Positions 1-8,531 of a DNA stretch of 64,000 nt are shown here, piece after piece (position 1 is the first letter of the stretch; each line of letters starts with the position of its first letter). Under the pieces are notes generated by a model. The model did not search any database, had not been told where the DNA came from, and worked only from the letters and a program-made list of their open reading frames with translations. This stretch comes from Marivirga atlantica (lineage in GTDB: Bacteria; Bacteroidota; Bacteroidia; Cytophagales; Cyclobacteriaceae), in contig NZ_JAERQG010000001.1 in NCBI RefSeq assembly GCF_016734805.1, positions 1,178,001-1,242,000 on the forward strand, read 5' to 3'. The position numbers were made by a program, and so were the translations under genes.

Positions 1-15
1 AATAAAAGGCTAATT

Positions 16-828
16 ATGAAAGTATTAGGGAAAGGATTGTTATTGGTTTTAATCTTTGTGGGTGGATGGCTCTTATTAAGTCAAATCAACTTTAGAGAAT
101 GGTGGGGCATCGATAAAGCAAGTGAAAAGTCAGAGGAGCGTATCAGCGAGTTTATTAAGGAAAATCTGGAGCGCACCGAAGATATTATTAAAGATAAGAA
201 GGTAACCCAAAAGCTGGATAGCCTGCTGGAGAGAATAACCGATAGGAATAATCTCAACAGAAACGAGATCAAGCTAATTATTCTCAACAAGCCGGAAGTT
301 AATGCTTTTGCTTTGCCAACAGATTATTTAGTAGTAAACAGTGGTTTGATTCAAGCGTGTGAATCTCCTGAGGCTTTGAGTGGTGTGTTGGCGCATGAAT
401 TAGGACATATTCAGCTGAATCACGTAAGAAAGAAGCTAATAAAGGAATTAGGTTTGGCAGTATTAATTTCTTCAACCTCTGGCGGAGGTGGAGAAGTTGT
501 AAGACAAGTGACTCAAACACTTTCCTCTACGGCCTATGACCGTTCTTTGGAGGAAGAAGCAGATGAAAAAGCTGTCTCATATCTCCTCGAAGCCAATATT
601 GATCCGGAACCGCTGGCAGAGTTCTTTTATCTATTATCGATGAAAGAACCTGATTTTATGTCTGATTTGGCTTGGTTGAGCACTCACCCGACCAGTGAAG
701 ATAGGGCTAAAGAAATAATGGGATTAATCAGCTCCGCTGATAAAGCTAGCTTTACAGAAGCTTTAAGTGAAAGCAGTTGGAAAGAATTGCAACAGTTGCT
801 TTCCGATAAGGAAACTGACAACTATTGA
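16..828 (+). CDS. M48 family metalloprotease, membrane-anchored
   Basis: A zinc metalloprotease of family M48 (Ste24/HtpX/BepA-like), 270 residues. An N-terminal hydrophobic segment (about residues 5-22) is a signal anchor or uncleaved signal, so the catalytic part should lie in the periplasm. The zinc motif HELGH is at residues 127-131, and the downstream EEEAD (about 179-183) supplies the third ligand. The C-terminus carries the STHPTSEDRAKEI motif usual in this family. Family members take part in envelope protein quality control; the substrate here is unknown. The window begins 15 bases before the start, so the upstream neighbour is not visible. Its 3' end overlaps the convergent porT gene by 7 bases. 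Family assignment is firm; no TPR domain is present, unlike full-length BepA. Confidence 0.9.
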   Translation: MKVLGKGLLLVLIFVGGWLLLSQINFREWWGIDKASEKSEERISEFIKENLERTEDIIKDKKVTQKLDSLLERITDRNNLNRNEIKLIILNKPEVNAFALPTDYLVVNSGLIQACESPEALSGVLAHELGHIQLNHVRKKLIKELGLAVLISSTSGGGGEVVRQVTQTLSSTAYDRSLEEEADEKAVSYLLEANIDPEPLAEFFYLLSMKEPDFMSDLAWLSTHPTSEDRAKEIMGLISSADKASFTEALSESSWKELQQLLSDKETDNY

Positions 829-1565
829 AATTGTAAATAGATCGAGACCGCATTAGTAGTTAACTGCTGTACAGGTCTGCTGTAAGAGTTTTCAGTACTA
901 AAAAGTGCGTTGGTAACTCCTCTAGAAAATCTGATTTCAGGTGAAAATTTGAAGAATTCGTAATAGATATCGAAACCTAATCCAAATTCTAACGCCAGGT
1001 TGAAGGTATTTAATAAAAGAATATCTTCATTTACCTCATCAGGTCTTTTTCCACTCACTTCATACGATGGCTTTACACCCCCAATAATATAGGCTCGAAA
1101 ATTACCTCTTCGCTGAGATTTATACTTCATCATAAGCGGTAATTCGGCATAGAAAGCCTCTTTTTTGCCCTGTACTAAAATAGTTTGGGCATTATCATAA
1201 ATATTGTAGTTCAGTGTGTATTGATAAAGTCCAACACCGGGTAAAACTCTAAAGTCCAGGTATTGAGCAGCTCTTAAGTTGAGTATAAACCCTACTGTAA
1301 AACCAGGAGAACTTTGTGGTACAATAGAATGTAAAGAATCGAATTCATTACTAAGATAAACATCATCATACTTTAGCTTCATACTGGCTGAGTGTCCACC
1401 AAGATAGAAACCATAATGTATTAACTCACTATCGTAATTTGGTAAATTCTCTTTCTCATATCTTCTTTGAGAAAGCGCCTGAAAAGGTAGGGTAAATAGT
1501 AAGCCTAAAAGGATTACTTTATACCCGTGTATATTGAGCTGATGCCTAAGGTTAATGGTTTGCAT
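822..1565 (-). CDS. porT: PorT-like outer-membrane protein of the type IX secretion system
   Basis: A predicted outer-membrane beta-barrel of 247 residues with a signal peptide ending near residue 33 (hydrophobic run, then ALSQ). The [11 protein letters not shown] stretch just after it and the alternating strands to a terminal aromatic-rich SIYLQFQ fit the PorT/SprT family, needed for type IX secretion of adhesins and enzymes. Location next to ubiE is, from memory, a recurrent Bacteroidota arrangement and supports the call. The start lies 52 bases inside the end of ubiE on the same strand; the next in-frame Met would remove the signal peptide, so the overlapping start is preferred. The two are probably cotranscribed. 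Confidence is high for an outer-membrane barrel and good for PorT. Confidence 0.82.
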   Translation of the reverse strand: MQTINLRHQLNIHGYKVILLGLLFTLPFQALSQRRYEKENLPNYDSELIHYGFYLGGHSASMKLKYDDVYLSNEFDSLHSIVPQSSPGFTVGFILNLRAAQYLDFRVLPGVGLYQYTLNYNIYDNAQTILVQGKKEAFYAELPLMMKYKSQRRGNFRAYIIGGVKPSYEVSGKRPDEVNEDILLLNTFNLALEFGLGFDIYYEFFKFSPEIRFSRGVTNALFSTENSYSRPVQQLTTNAVSIYLQFQ

Positions 1566-2236
1566 TGCGTTTTATTAAAGCCAACCCTATCCAAAATATC
1601 AGTGAACATTTTGCCATCGGGGAATGACTTTACTGATTCAGGAAGATAGGTATAAGCAGCTTTATCTTTTGAAATAAGTTTACCTACAGTTGGTAAGATA
1701 TTTTTAAAATAGAAATTATACAATTGTTTGAAAGGAAAGCTTTTCGGTTTAGAAAATTCTAAAACTACTACTTTGCCTCCGGGTCTTAACACTCTGAACA
1801 TTTCAGTTAGCCCCTTTTCCAAATTTTCAAAATTTCTTACTCCAAAGGCAACGATGATAGCATCGAACATATTGTCATCAAAAGGTAGGTTCTCTGAATC
1901 CCCTGATTTTAATGTGATTCTATCATCAAGCTTTCTTTTCTTAAGTTTTTCTCTACCTACAGATAGCATTCCTTCAGATATGTCAACTCCTACTACCTGC
2001 TCAGGATTTAAGCTCAATGACTCAATTGCAAAGTCGCCTGTACCAGTAGCAATATCTAAGATGTTTTTGGGCTTAATTTCCTGTAGTTGTTTAATGGCTT
2101 TTTTTCGCCATCTTATATCTATACCTAAACTTAGAAAGTGATTAAGAAAGTCGTACTTAGGACTGATGCTGTCAAACATGTCAGCAACTTGTTGCTTCTT
2201 AGCTGTGTCTTTATCTTTATAAGGAAGTACCGTCAT
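1514..2236 (-). CDS. ubiE: Demethylmenaquinone/ubiquinone C-methyltransferase UbiE (MenG)
   Basis: SAM-dependent methyltransferase of 240 residues that performs the last C-methylation of menaquinone synthesis; Bacteroidota normally make menaquinone only. The N-terminal UbiE signature ([18 protein letters not shown], about 21-38) precedes motif [13 protein letters not shown] (59-70). The AFGVRNF signature and the HPLxLG-like C-terminus (here [13 protein letters not shown]) are also present. Length is normal for the family. The gene's last 52 bases overlap the start of porT, so translation coupling is likely. The upstream gap to queA contains the queA terminator, so ubiE should have its own promoter. 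Confidence 0.95.
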   Translation of the reverse strand: MTVLPYKDKDTAKKQQVADMFDSISPKYDFLNHFLSLGIDIRWRKKAIKQLQEIKPKNILDIATGTGDFAIESLSLNPEQVVGVDISEGMLSVGREKLKKRKLDDRITLKSGDSENLPFDDNMFDAIIVAFGVRNFENLEKGLTEMFRVLRPGGKVVVLEFSKPKSFPFKQLYNFYFKNILPTVGKLISKDKAAYTYLPESVKSFPDGKMFTDILDRVGFNKTQCKPLTLGISSIYTGIK

Positions 2237-2310
2237 GTAAATATTTATAGATAGGTGAGTTTAACAAAGCTTTTGTGAAAATGATTTGTTTTAAAACTCA
2301 TAAAATTTAA

Positions 2311-2348
2311 AAAGGCTATTGAAAGCATTAAACCCTTCAATAGCCTTT
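2311..2348 (-). terminator. Intrinsic terminator of queA
   Basis: A 13-bp perfect stem (AAAGGCTATTGAA at 2311-2323, TTCAATAGCCTTT at 2336-2348) has a 12-base loop. On the minus strand it is followed by TTTTTAAATTTT. It begins 8 bases after the queA stop codon, so it terminates queA before ubiE. Confidence 0.85.
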
Positions 2349-2355
2349 CGGTATT

Positions 2356-3402
2356 TTATATGATTAACATGGCATCACCATAAGACAAGAAACGGTATTT
2401 CTCTTTTATGGCTACCTGATAAGCTTTCATTACGTTTTCATAACCACCAAAAGCGCAAGCCATCATCAACAAAGTTGACTCAGGCATATGGAAGTTAGTA
2501 ATCAAGGCATTACAGATTTTAAACTCGTAAGGAGGGAAGATAAATCTGTCCGTCCAACCATCATTTGCCTTCAATCTGTTGCTTGCATTTACTGATGATT
2601 CTAAAGACCTCATTGAAGTAGTACCTACGGCACAAACTCTTTTCTTAGAGTCAAGTGCATCATTAACAAGCTTTGCAGTTTCAGTTGGTACTTTAAAGTT
2701 TTCGGAATCCATCTTATGTTTAGTAAGATCTTCAACGTCAACTGGTCTGAAAGTACCAAGGCCAATATGTAAAGTAATAGGAGTTGTATCTACACCTTTA
2801 AGCTCCATTCTTTTCAGAATTTGCTTGGTAAAGTGCATACCTGCTGTAGGAGCAGCAACTGCACCAACTTCTTCGGCATAAATAGTTTGGAAACGCTCTC
2901 TATCACTTTCTTCAACCGGTCTTTTGATATATTTAGGTAATGGTGTTTCACCTAAACTATCAACCAGTTTATAAAAGTCTTCATCTTCTCCATCATAAAG
3001 GAAACGGATGGTTCTACCTCTTGAGGTAGTGTTATCAATTACTTCAGCAACCAATTCACCATCACCAAAATAAAGCTTATTTCCGACTCTGATTTTTCTG
3101 GCAGGATCAACCAAAACATCCCAAAGGTGCATTTCTTTGTTAAGCTCTCTTAGCAAGAAAACTTCAATTTGAGCACCCGTTTTCTCCTTATTCCCGTATA
3201 AACGAGCAGGGAAAACTTTGGTGTTATTGGTAACAAGCACATCGCCTTCATCAAAATAGTCCACAATATCTTTAAAAGTCTTGTGTTCTATTTCACCAGT
3301 GTCTTTGTGAAGCACCAATAATCTTGATTGGTCTCTGTCATCAGTAGGATTTTGTGCTACTAATTTTAGGGGTAAATCGAATTTAAATTCAGATAATTTC
3401 AT
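2356..3402 (-). CDS. queA: tRNA preQ1(34) S-adenosylmethionine ribosyltransferase-isomerase QueA
   Basis: QueA transfers and rearranges the ribosyl group of SAM onto preQ1 at the tRNA wobble position, giving epoxyqueuosine, the penultimate step of queuosine synthesis. The 348-residue length is normal. Seen are the N-terminal [12 protein letters not shown] element, [16 protein letters not shown] (about 55-70), PTAGMHFT (185-192), [10 protein letters not shown] and the C-terminal [12 protein letters not shown] motif. It stands alone: a strong terminator follows it and the next gene upstream is divergent. Queuosine partner genes are not in the window. Confidence 0.96.
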   Translation of the reverse strand: MKLSEFKFDLPLKLVAQNPTDDRDQSRLLVLHKDTGEIEHKTFKDIVDYFDEGDVLVTNNTKVFPARLYGNKEKTGAQIEVFLLRELNKEMHLWDVLVDPARKIRVGNKLYFGDGELVAEVIDNTTSRGRTIRFLYDGEDEDFYKLVDSLGETPLPKYIKRPVEESDRERFQTIYAEEVGAVAAPTAGMHFTKQILKRMELKGVDTTPITLHIGLGTFRPVDVEDLTKHKMDSENFKVPTETAKLVNDALDSKKRVCAVGTTSMRSLESSVNASNRLKANDGWTDRFIFPPYEFKICNALITNFHMPESTLLMMACAFGGYENVMKAYQVAIKEKYRFLSYGDAMLII

Positions 3403-3446
3403 ACTTAATATTACGGTATTAAGATGTTACATTAAAAATTAAGAGG

Positions 3447-3455
3447 GCAAAGTTA
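3447..3455 (-). promoter_or_regulatory. Possible -7 element of the queA promoter
   Basis: Read on the minus strand this is TAACTTTGC, a match to the Bacteroidota -7 consensus TAnnTTTGY, about 45 bases upstream of the queA start. No clear -33 TTTG is seen at the expected 19-21 base spacing, so the call is tentative. Confidence 0.4.
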
Positions 3456-3502
3456 ACAATAGTTTTTGATAAACTCGTAGCTTTATATTTTAATATTATA
3501 GT

Positions 3503-4750
3503 ATGATATACATACATCTACTTCTTGAAAGCTTTCGTTTCGCACTCTCGGCATTACGAGCTAATTTAATGAGAACCATATTGTCCCTTTTGGGTGTAAC
3601 AGTAGGTATTTTCTCTATTATTTTGGTATTTACACTTGTAGATTCTCTTGAGAAAAATATTAAGAGCAGCTTTAATTTTTTGGGTGATGATGTAGTAAGG
3701 ATTGAGAAATTCCCATGGATTTTCGGTGAAAGCTACCCTTGGTGGAAATACATCAACAGGCCAAAGGCTGATTACAGCGAGTATAAGTTTCTTGCTGATA
3801 ATACAAATCAGGCTAAGAGTATTACCATTTTTGCTGAACGCTTCGGTACGCTAATTAAGCATGAAAATAATAGTTTAAACGGGGCAATAGTTTCCGGAGT
3901 AGCTTATTCTCACAAAGATGTATTTGAAATACCTGTTGATGACGGTAGATACTTTAGTCCTCAAGAGGTTGAGAAAGGTTCAAATGTAGCAATCATTGGT
4001 TATGAAGTGGCGCAAACTTTATTTCCTAATACTATAGCAATAGGTAAAGAGGTTAAACTCAGAGGACTAAAATTCAGAGTGATTGGTGTAATGGAGAAAA
4101 AAGGAGCAAGTGTTTTGGATGCTCCTAGTGCAGATGATTACGTTTATGTACCCTATAAAACTTTTTTTAAAATGTATTCAGGTAGAGGCGTTTTTGGTGT
4201 GGAATCAATAATTGCTGCCAAAGGCTTTGAGGATGATGAGGGATTGAAGGAATTGGAAGGCGAGTTAACTGGTCTCTTAAGACAAAAAAGAGGTTTACGC
4301 CCTAAAGAAGATAAAAATTTTGCTATAAATAGACCCGAAGCCTTAGGTGAAATTATTGGTGGTTTATTCGATGTGGTAACATTGGCTGGCTGGGTTATTG
4401 GCAGCTTCTCAATTTTGGTAGGAGGTTTCGGAATAGCAAATATTATGTTTGTTTCGGTGAAAGAGCGTACTAATATTATTGGTATCCAGAAATCGTTAGG
4501 TGCCAAAAGGTTTTTTATTCTTTTCCAGTTTTTATTCGAGGCGGTTTTCTTATCCTTATTAGGAGGCCTGTTCGGCTTGTTGTTGGTTTATTTAATAAGC
4601 TTTATTTCTTTGGGTAGTCTCGATTTAACACTTTCATTCGGAAATATATTCTTGGGGGTTTCGGTATCTGTTATTATTGGTACTTTATCAGGAATTTTAC
4701 CTGCTCTAGGCGCATCACGTTTAGACCCTGTAATAGCTATTAGAGCTTAA
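3503..4750 (+). CDS. MacB/FtsX-type ABC transporter permease
   Basis: Inner-membrane permease of 415 residues with the MacB layout: one N-terminal membrane helix (about 25-47), a long periplasmic MacB_PCD domain (about 50-270), then three C-terminal helices (about 290-410). The cytoplasmic coupling signature VKERTNIIGIQKSLGA follows the second helix and matches the family's ERT-EIGI-K-LGA motif. Family members move lipoproteins, peptides or drugs, or transmit conformational signals, using a separate ATPase. No ATPase gene is adjacent, so the partner must be encoded elsewhere. The next gene starts 15 bases downstream and may be cotranscribed. Substrate cannot be told from the sequence. Confidence 0.9.
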   Translation: MIYIHLLLESFRFALSALRANLMRTILSLLGVTVGIFSIILVFTLVDSLEKNIKSSFNFLGDDVVRIEKFPWIFGESYPWWKYINRPKADYSEYKFLADNTNQAKSITIFAERFGTLIKHENNSLNGAIVSGVAYSHKDVFEIPVDDGRYFSPQEVEKGSNVAIIGYEVAQTLFPNTIAIGKEVKLRGLKFRVIGVMEKKGASVLDAPSADDYVYVPYKTFFKMYSGRGVFGVESIIAAKGFEDDEGLKELEGELTGLLRQKRGLRPKEDKNFAINRPEALGEIIGGLFDVVTLAGWVIGSFSILVGGFGIANIMFVSVKERTNIIGIQKSLGAKRFFILFQFLFEAVFLSLLGGLFGLLLVYLISFISLGSLDLTLSFGNIFLGVSVSVIIGTLSGILPALGASRLDPVIAIRA

Positions 4751-4765
4751 TATTATTGAAACTTT

Positions 4766-5302
4766 ATGATTAGATCTGTACTTCTATTTCTACTTATTTT
4801 ATTTCCTTTTCAGGATAGCACACTTAAAAAGCAGAAACTTACTGAATACCTCACTATGGAGGTGTCGACATCATTGAGAGAAATGACCCAACAAGAGTTG
4901 TCAGCTAAATTTCTTGGTGCCAAAATTCCTGATGCGGCATTAACAGATGAAGCCAGCGCAATAGAATTGACCATCACAGGTTCCCCCACTTTTTGGCTGG
5001 AGAAAGATTTAAATCTTTTGAAGGATTTTTACGATTCTAGCATACCATCCTTATTTAGTGATATCGAATTTTCCAAAAAGAAGATAGTTAATATCAATGA
5101 AAGACAATTCGTGGCCTATGAATTTGAAGGGACACCGCAGGTAGATGATAACAATAGAACACCTGAAAAACGCTATACTTACCTGTTATACACCATTTTT
5201 AGAAATGGATTAGTCACAATTAGTTTTTCTTGTCCTCCTTACCTAAAAGATGAATGGAAACCTGTAGCACATCAAATGTTTGAATCCATCAAATTAAAGT
5301 AA
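4766..5302 (+). CDS. Secreted hypothetical protein, possible PsbP/Mog1-like fold
   Basis: I do not recognise a named family for this 178-residue protein. It has a short hydrophobic N-terminus (residues 1-16), so export is likely. It then shows an alternation of short strands and helices ending in a helix with the MFESIKLK pattern, reminiscent of small PsbP/Mog1/DUF1795-like domains (fold-level guess only). It sits 15 bases after the permease and 7 bases before tadA on the same strand, so it is probably in that operon. A distant analogue with a similar size and ending lies at 47628-48179, but identity between them is low by eye. Confidence 0.6.
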   Translation: MIRSVLLFLLILFPFQDSTLKKQKLTEYLTMEVSTSLREMTQQELSAKFLGAKIPDAALTDEASAIELTITGSPTFWLEKDLNLLKDFYDSSIPSLFSDIEFSKKKIVNINERQFVAYEFEGTPQVDDNNRTPEKRYTYLLYTIFRNGLVTISFSCPPYLKDEWKPVAHQMFESIKLK

Positions 5303-5309
5303 ACATAAG

Positions 5310-5759
5310 ATGTCACTCACCGTTTATTCTGATGAGCACTTTATGAAGGAAGCACTGAAGCAGGCGCAAATGGCGTTTGATGAAGGTGAAATTCCGGTAG
5401 GTGCTGTCGTTGTTTGTCAAAATAAAATTATAGCCAGAGCTTACAATCAAACAGAACGGTTGAATGACGTTACGGCTCACGCTGAAATGTTAGCAATTAC
5501 ATCCGCAGCAAATTTTCTGGGAGGTAAATACTTACAGGATTGTACGCTTTATGTGACGCTAGAACCGTGTGGAATGTGTGCCGGTGCACTGTACTGGTCG
5601 CAACTGACTAAACTAGTTTATGCACAGCATGATCCTAAAAGAGGGTTTAGTAGCATTAATCCCAACATGGTCCATCCGAAAACAGAGATTAATTCGGGTT
5701 TAATGGCAGAAAGTAGCAAAAAGCTTCTGGATGATTTTTTTGCCAAACTGCGAAAATAG
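5310..5759 (+). CDS. tadA: tRNA-specific adenosine deaminase TadA
   Basis: Deaminates adenosine 34 to inosine in tRNA-Arg(ACG), an essential step for decoding CGN codons. The cytidine-deaminase fold zinc site is complete: H57-A-E59 and P86-C87-x-x-C90, with E59 as the proton shuttle. Length (149) is typical of TadA. It follows the small secreted protein by 7 bases. The distinction from other small nucleoside deaminases (for example guanine deaminase) rests on overall similarity and the YVTLEPCGMCAGAL context, typical of TadA. Confidence 0.92.
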   Translation: MSLTVYSDEHFMKEALKQAQMAFDEGEIPVGAVVVCQNKIIARAYNQTERLNDVTAHAEMLAITSAANFLGGKYLQDCTLYVTLEPCGMCAGALYWSQLTKLVYAQHDPKRGFSSINPNMVHPKTEINSGLMAESSKKLLDDFFAKLRK

Positions 5760-5803
5760 ATTACAGTTTAATTTAATGTTTAACCTATAACTTTTTAACA
5801 ATT

Positions 5804-6409
5804 ATGGCTTTTGAATTACCAGCATTACCATATGCAAAAGATGCTTTAGAACCACATATTGATGCACAAACTATGGAGATACACCATGACAAGCATCATG
5901 CTGGTTATGTAAGCAAGTTAAATGCAGCAATTGAAGGAACTGACATGGATGGTAAGTCTTTAGAAGATTTACTAAAAAATAACTCTGATAATAATGGAGT
6001 AAGAAATAACGGTGGTGGTCACTACAATCACTCATTATTTTGGTCAGTTATGAGCCCTAATGGAGGTGGAACACCTTCTGGAGCTTTAGCGGAAGCTATC
6101 AACGAAGCTTACGGTTCATTTGATAAATTTAAAGAGGAATTTTCAAATGCTGCAGCTACAAGATTTGGTTCAGGATGGGCATGGTTATGCGTACATTCTG
6201 GTGGTAAGGTAGAAGTTTGTTCTTCACCAAATCAGGATAACCCAATTATGCCAAATGTAGGATGTGGAGGCACACCTATTTTAGGTCTTGATGTATGGGA
6301 ACATGCTTATTACTTAAAATATCAAAATAAAAGACCTGATTACATCTCAGCATTCTTTAATGTTATTAACTGGGATGAAGTATCAAAAAGATACGAAGCA
6401 GGTAAATAA
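5804..6409 (+). CDS. sodA: Superoxide dismutase, Fe/Mn family, Mn-type signature
   Basis: Converts superoxide to oxygen and peroxide, in the cytoplasm (no signal peptide). Metal ligands are H27, H76, D163 and H167, in the family motifs [18 protein letters not shown] and [10 protein letters not shown]. Metal preference is suggested by the pair of a Gly-Gly before the second histidine block and the Gln in SPNQDNP (about Q144), which is the MnSOD pattern; FeSOD instead places Gln near residue 69. The enzyme could be cambialistic. Length (201) is normal. A bidirectional hairpin terminator follows. Confidence 0.95.
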   Translation: MAFELPALPYAKDALEPHIDAQTMEIHHDKHHAGYVSKLNAAIEGTDMDGKSLEDLLKNNSDNNGVRNNGGGHYNHSLFWSVMSPNGGGTPSGALAEAINEAYGSFDKFKEEFSNAAATRFGSGWAWLCVHSGGKVEVCSSPNQDNPIMPNVGCGGTPILGLDVWEHAYYLKYQNKRPDYISAFFNVINWDEVSKRYEAGK

Positions 6410-6431
6410 AAGATAAATAAATCAATTACCG

Positions 6432-6466
6432 AAAAGCCACTCTGATATCAAATTAGAGTGGCTTTT
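6432..6466. terminator. Bidirectional terminator between sodA and the porP-like operon
   Basis: A 12-bp perfect stem (AAAAGCCACTCT at 6432-6443, AGAGTGGCTTTT at 6455-6466) has an 11-base loop, with a T run on the plus side and an A run on the other. It ends 4 bases before the stop of the convergent gene, so it can serve both directions. Confidence 0.85.
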
Positions 6467-6470
6467 TTAG

Positions 6471-7376
6471 TTAAAACATTCTTCTACCAAGTGCCTGTCT
6501 GTTAAACAGTTCAAGATCTATTGAGGCCATAAGTGAGTGAGTACCGTAACCTATCAAGGCACTATTGTAAAGAGGTAATTCAAATGCATATCCAAATTTA
6601 AAGTTTTCTTTTACCTTCAGCTGCGTGTTTAACCCAATGGCACTAAAATTTCTGAAAGAAGCTCCAACCCAAAGTACCTCATTTAAGAGAAAAGAAGCAT
6701 TTAAGTCAAGTGCGTAATTATTGTTATCTACGTACATCAATAAAATGGAAGGCTTGAATTTCACAGCAAATAAATCATCAAAAACATAGCCACTGCTTAA
6801 ATAGAAATGCCGTCTGTACCTTACACTTTCTGAGTCTCCATCATTAACAGAAACATTAAATACCCTGGGGATGGATAAACCGATATAATAATTACTTCCC
6901 ATCAACCAGGCACCCATTCCAAAATTGGGTTTGGTTACTTTTTGTGCAGCATTTAAAAGAACTTCATCATCAAAATATTCAAGGTTTAGTTCTTGAAAAT
7001 TATAGTTGTAATTGATGATTCCACCTTGCAAACCAAAAGAAAAAACTCTGTTTTTGCTAAGGTCAATTTTGTAAGAATAGGCAAGGTTGAATTCTGTATT
7101 GTTATTAATTCCGTAGGTGTCATAAATTAGTTGTCCACCAATTCCAACTTTATTTTTGAAGGCAGATGTGCTTACTGACAAAGTGTTTGTGTTGGGCGAA
7201 CCTTCCACTCCAGCCCATTGGGTTCTGCTGATCGCTGTTGCATTAAACACATCATGCACACCAGTATATGCAGGGTTTATAATGGCTTGATTGAAGAAAT
7301 ACTGATTGTATAGCGGATCAAGCTGGGCATAGCTTAATAAAGGACTTAAAATGAATAGTATTAATAGCTTTCTCAT
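6471..7376 (-). CDS. PorP/SprF-family type IX secretion outer-membrane protein
   Basis: A 301-residue protein with a cleaved signal peptide (about 1-17, ending SYA-Q). It opens with the family hallmark DPLYNQYFFNQAIINPAYTG, then beta-barrel strands. PorP/SprF proteins act with the T9SS translocon and are often encoded beside the surface proteins they help export or anchor. It is third in a tightly spaced minus-strand operon (gaps of 6 bases) after a repeat protein and a type B sorting-domain protein, so it is probably the dedicated partner of the latter. Many genomes carry dozens of paralogues, so this is not necessarily the core PorP. Confidence 0.92.
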   Translation of the reverse strand: MRKLLILFILSPLLSYAQLDPLYNQYFFNQAIINPAYTGVHDVFNATAISRTQWAGVEGSPNTNTLSVSTSAFKNKVGIGGQLIYDTYGINNNTEFNLAYSYKIDLSKNRVFSFGLQGGIINYNYNFQELNLEYFDDEVLLNAAQKVTKPNFGMGAWLMGSNYYIGLSIPRVFNVSVNDGDSESVRYRRHFYLSSGYVFDDLFAVKFKPSILLMYVDNNNYALDLNASFLLNEVLWVGASFRNFSAIGLNTQLKVKENFKFGYAFELPLYNSALIGYGTHSLMASIDLELFNRQALGRRMF

Positions 7377-7382
7377 GTTGTG

Positions 7383-8525
7383 TTATCTTTGAATAAATAG
7401 AAATCCCTTTAGTGGTTTGTCTCCATTTCCTTTATCAATTACATAATGGTAATTGCCAGTAAGCAATTCATTACCATTGTCAGCAATGCCAATAAAGACC
7501 TTGTCTCGATTATTGTAAGCACTTATTTGCCAAAGTTTATTGCCCCATTTGTTATATATAGTCACTGTATTATTTGGGTACTCATTAATGTTTTCAATAT
7601 TGAGGAAGTCATGTTTTCCATCTCCATTAGGTGTAATCACATTAAATACATTTATGTCTGTGCCGGAGATTGCTTCTTCTGGTAATTGAGCAAGGGTGTA
7701 GTATTGTTGAAGTGCAAGTTGATCGCTTGCGACAAATCCATTATTAAGTGTGCCGGAGTTATCAAATTCTCCTAAATTTTCTATATCTCCATTGGCCTCA
7801 TCAGTAGCAATAACCACAAGCTTTTCAATATCTGTGAAGTTGTTATTGCCTAAGAGTGGAAGTTCTATATAGGCACCTTCATAATTCTGAAAACTCAATT
7901 GCCAATAGCGATTTTGATCAATTGTAGAAAACCTTTGGTCAGTGTTGAATATGCCTGAATCTGAAAAAGCAGTAGCTCTTATTGTTGGGTTATTACCTTC
8001 TATTTGTTCTAAACTTACTGGCAAATATTCGGTGTTGCTACCAATTGGAAAGAAGAGCTCCTCTGTGCCGCTTCTTGATAGCGTACCATTTATATATGAA
8101 GAGACAGAACCACCAAGAATCTCGGCATTTTGATTGACAATGAGTTTAGAACCATTTTGGGAAATTAAGATACCATCATCAAGAGTTAAACTTTCGGTAA
8201 TGGTTAAGTCAGCTAAAAAATACTTTGCTCCACCTCCAACTATTCTAAGATTTGTGAATGACTGAGCATTATGATTAACCACCTGATCATTAGTGCTACT
8301 TAGAACAAATGTTCCTGAGCCTTCTTCATAGGTATTATTATTTGTCCACGCACCAGAGATAAACATGGAGCCATTGTTTATCACTGTCCCATTATTGGTG
8401 AAGTCAGAATTTATAAATAGGGTAGTGCCATCCGTAATACTAATAGTACTATTATTATTGATTATTCCTTGAGCCCATATGGCATTAATCATAAATGAAA
8501 ACAATATTGTTAACAATGATTTCAT
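7383..8525 (-). CDS. Secreted protein with gliding-motility-type (type B) T9SS C-terminal domain
   Basis: A 380-residue secreted protein with a signal peptide (about 1-18). Residues 20-100 are Asn/Thr-rich with a beta-helix look (short TNNGTVINNGSM-like turns), followed by an Ig-like middle. The last 90 residues form the type B sorting domain (CHU_C, gliding-motility-associated): VITPNGDGKHDFLNIENI, then IYNKWGNKLWQ, then LTGNYHYVI and a terminal KGFLFIQR. Proteins of this class are exported by T9SS and usually need a cognate PorP/SprF protein, encoded immediately downstream here. Function is unknown; surface adhesin or matrix component is a reasonable inference. Confidence 0.88.
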   Translation of the reverse strand: MKSLLTILFSFMINAIWAQGIINNNSTISITDGTTLFINSDFTNNGTVINNGSMFISGAWTNNNTYEEGSGTFVLSSTNDQVVNHNAQSFTNLRIVGGGAKYFLADLTITESLTLDDGILISQNGSKLIVNQNAEILGGSVSSYINGTLSRSGTEELFFPIGSNTEYLPVSLEQIEGNNPTIRATAFSDSGIFNTDQRFSTIDQNRYWQLSFQNYEGAYIELPLLGNNNFTDIEKLVVIATDEANGDIENLGEFDNSGTLNNGFVASDQLALQQYYTLAQLPEEAISGTDINVFNVITPNGDGKHDFLNIENINEYPNNTVTIYNKWGNKLWQISAYNNRDKVFIGIADNGNELLTGNYHYVIDKGNGDKPLKGFLFIQR

Positions 8526-8531
8526 AGGTTT

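Noticed and set aside
1728-2141. A 137-residue open frame antisense to ubiE
   Set aside because: It lies wholly within a strongly conserved gene and has no recognisable domain.
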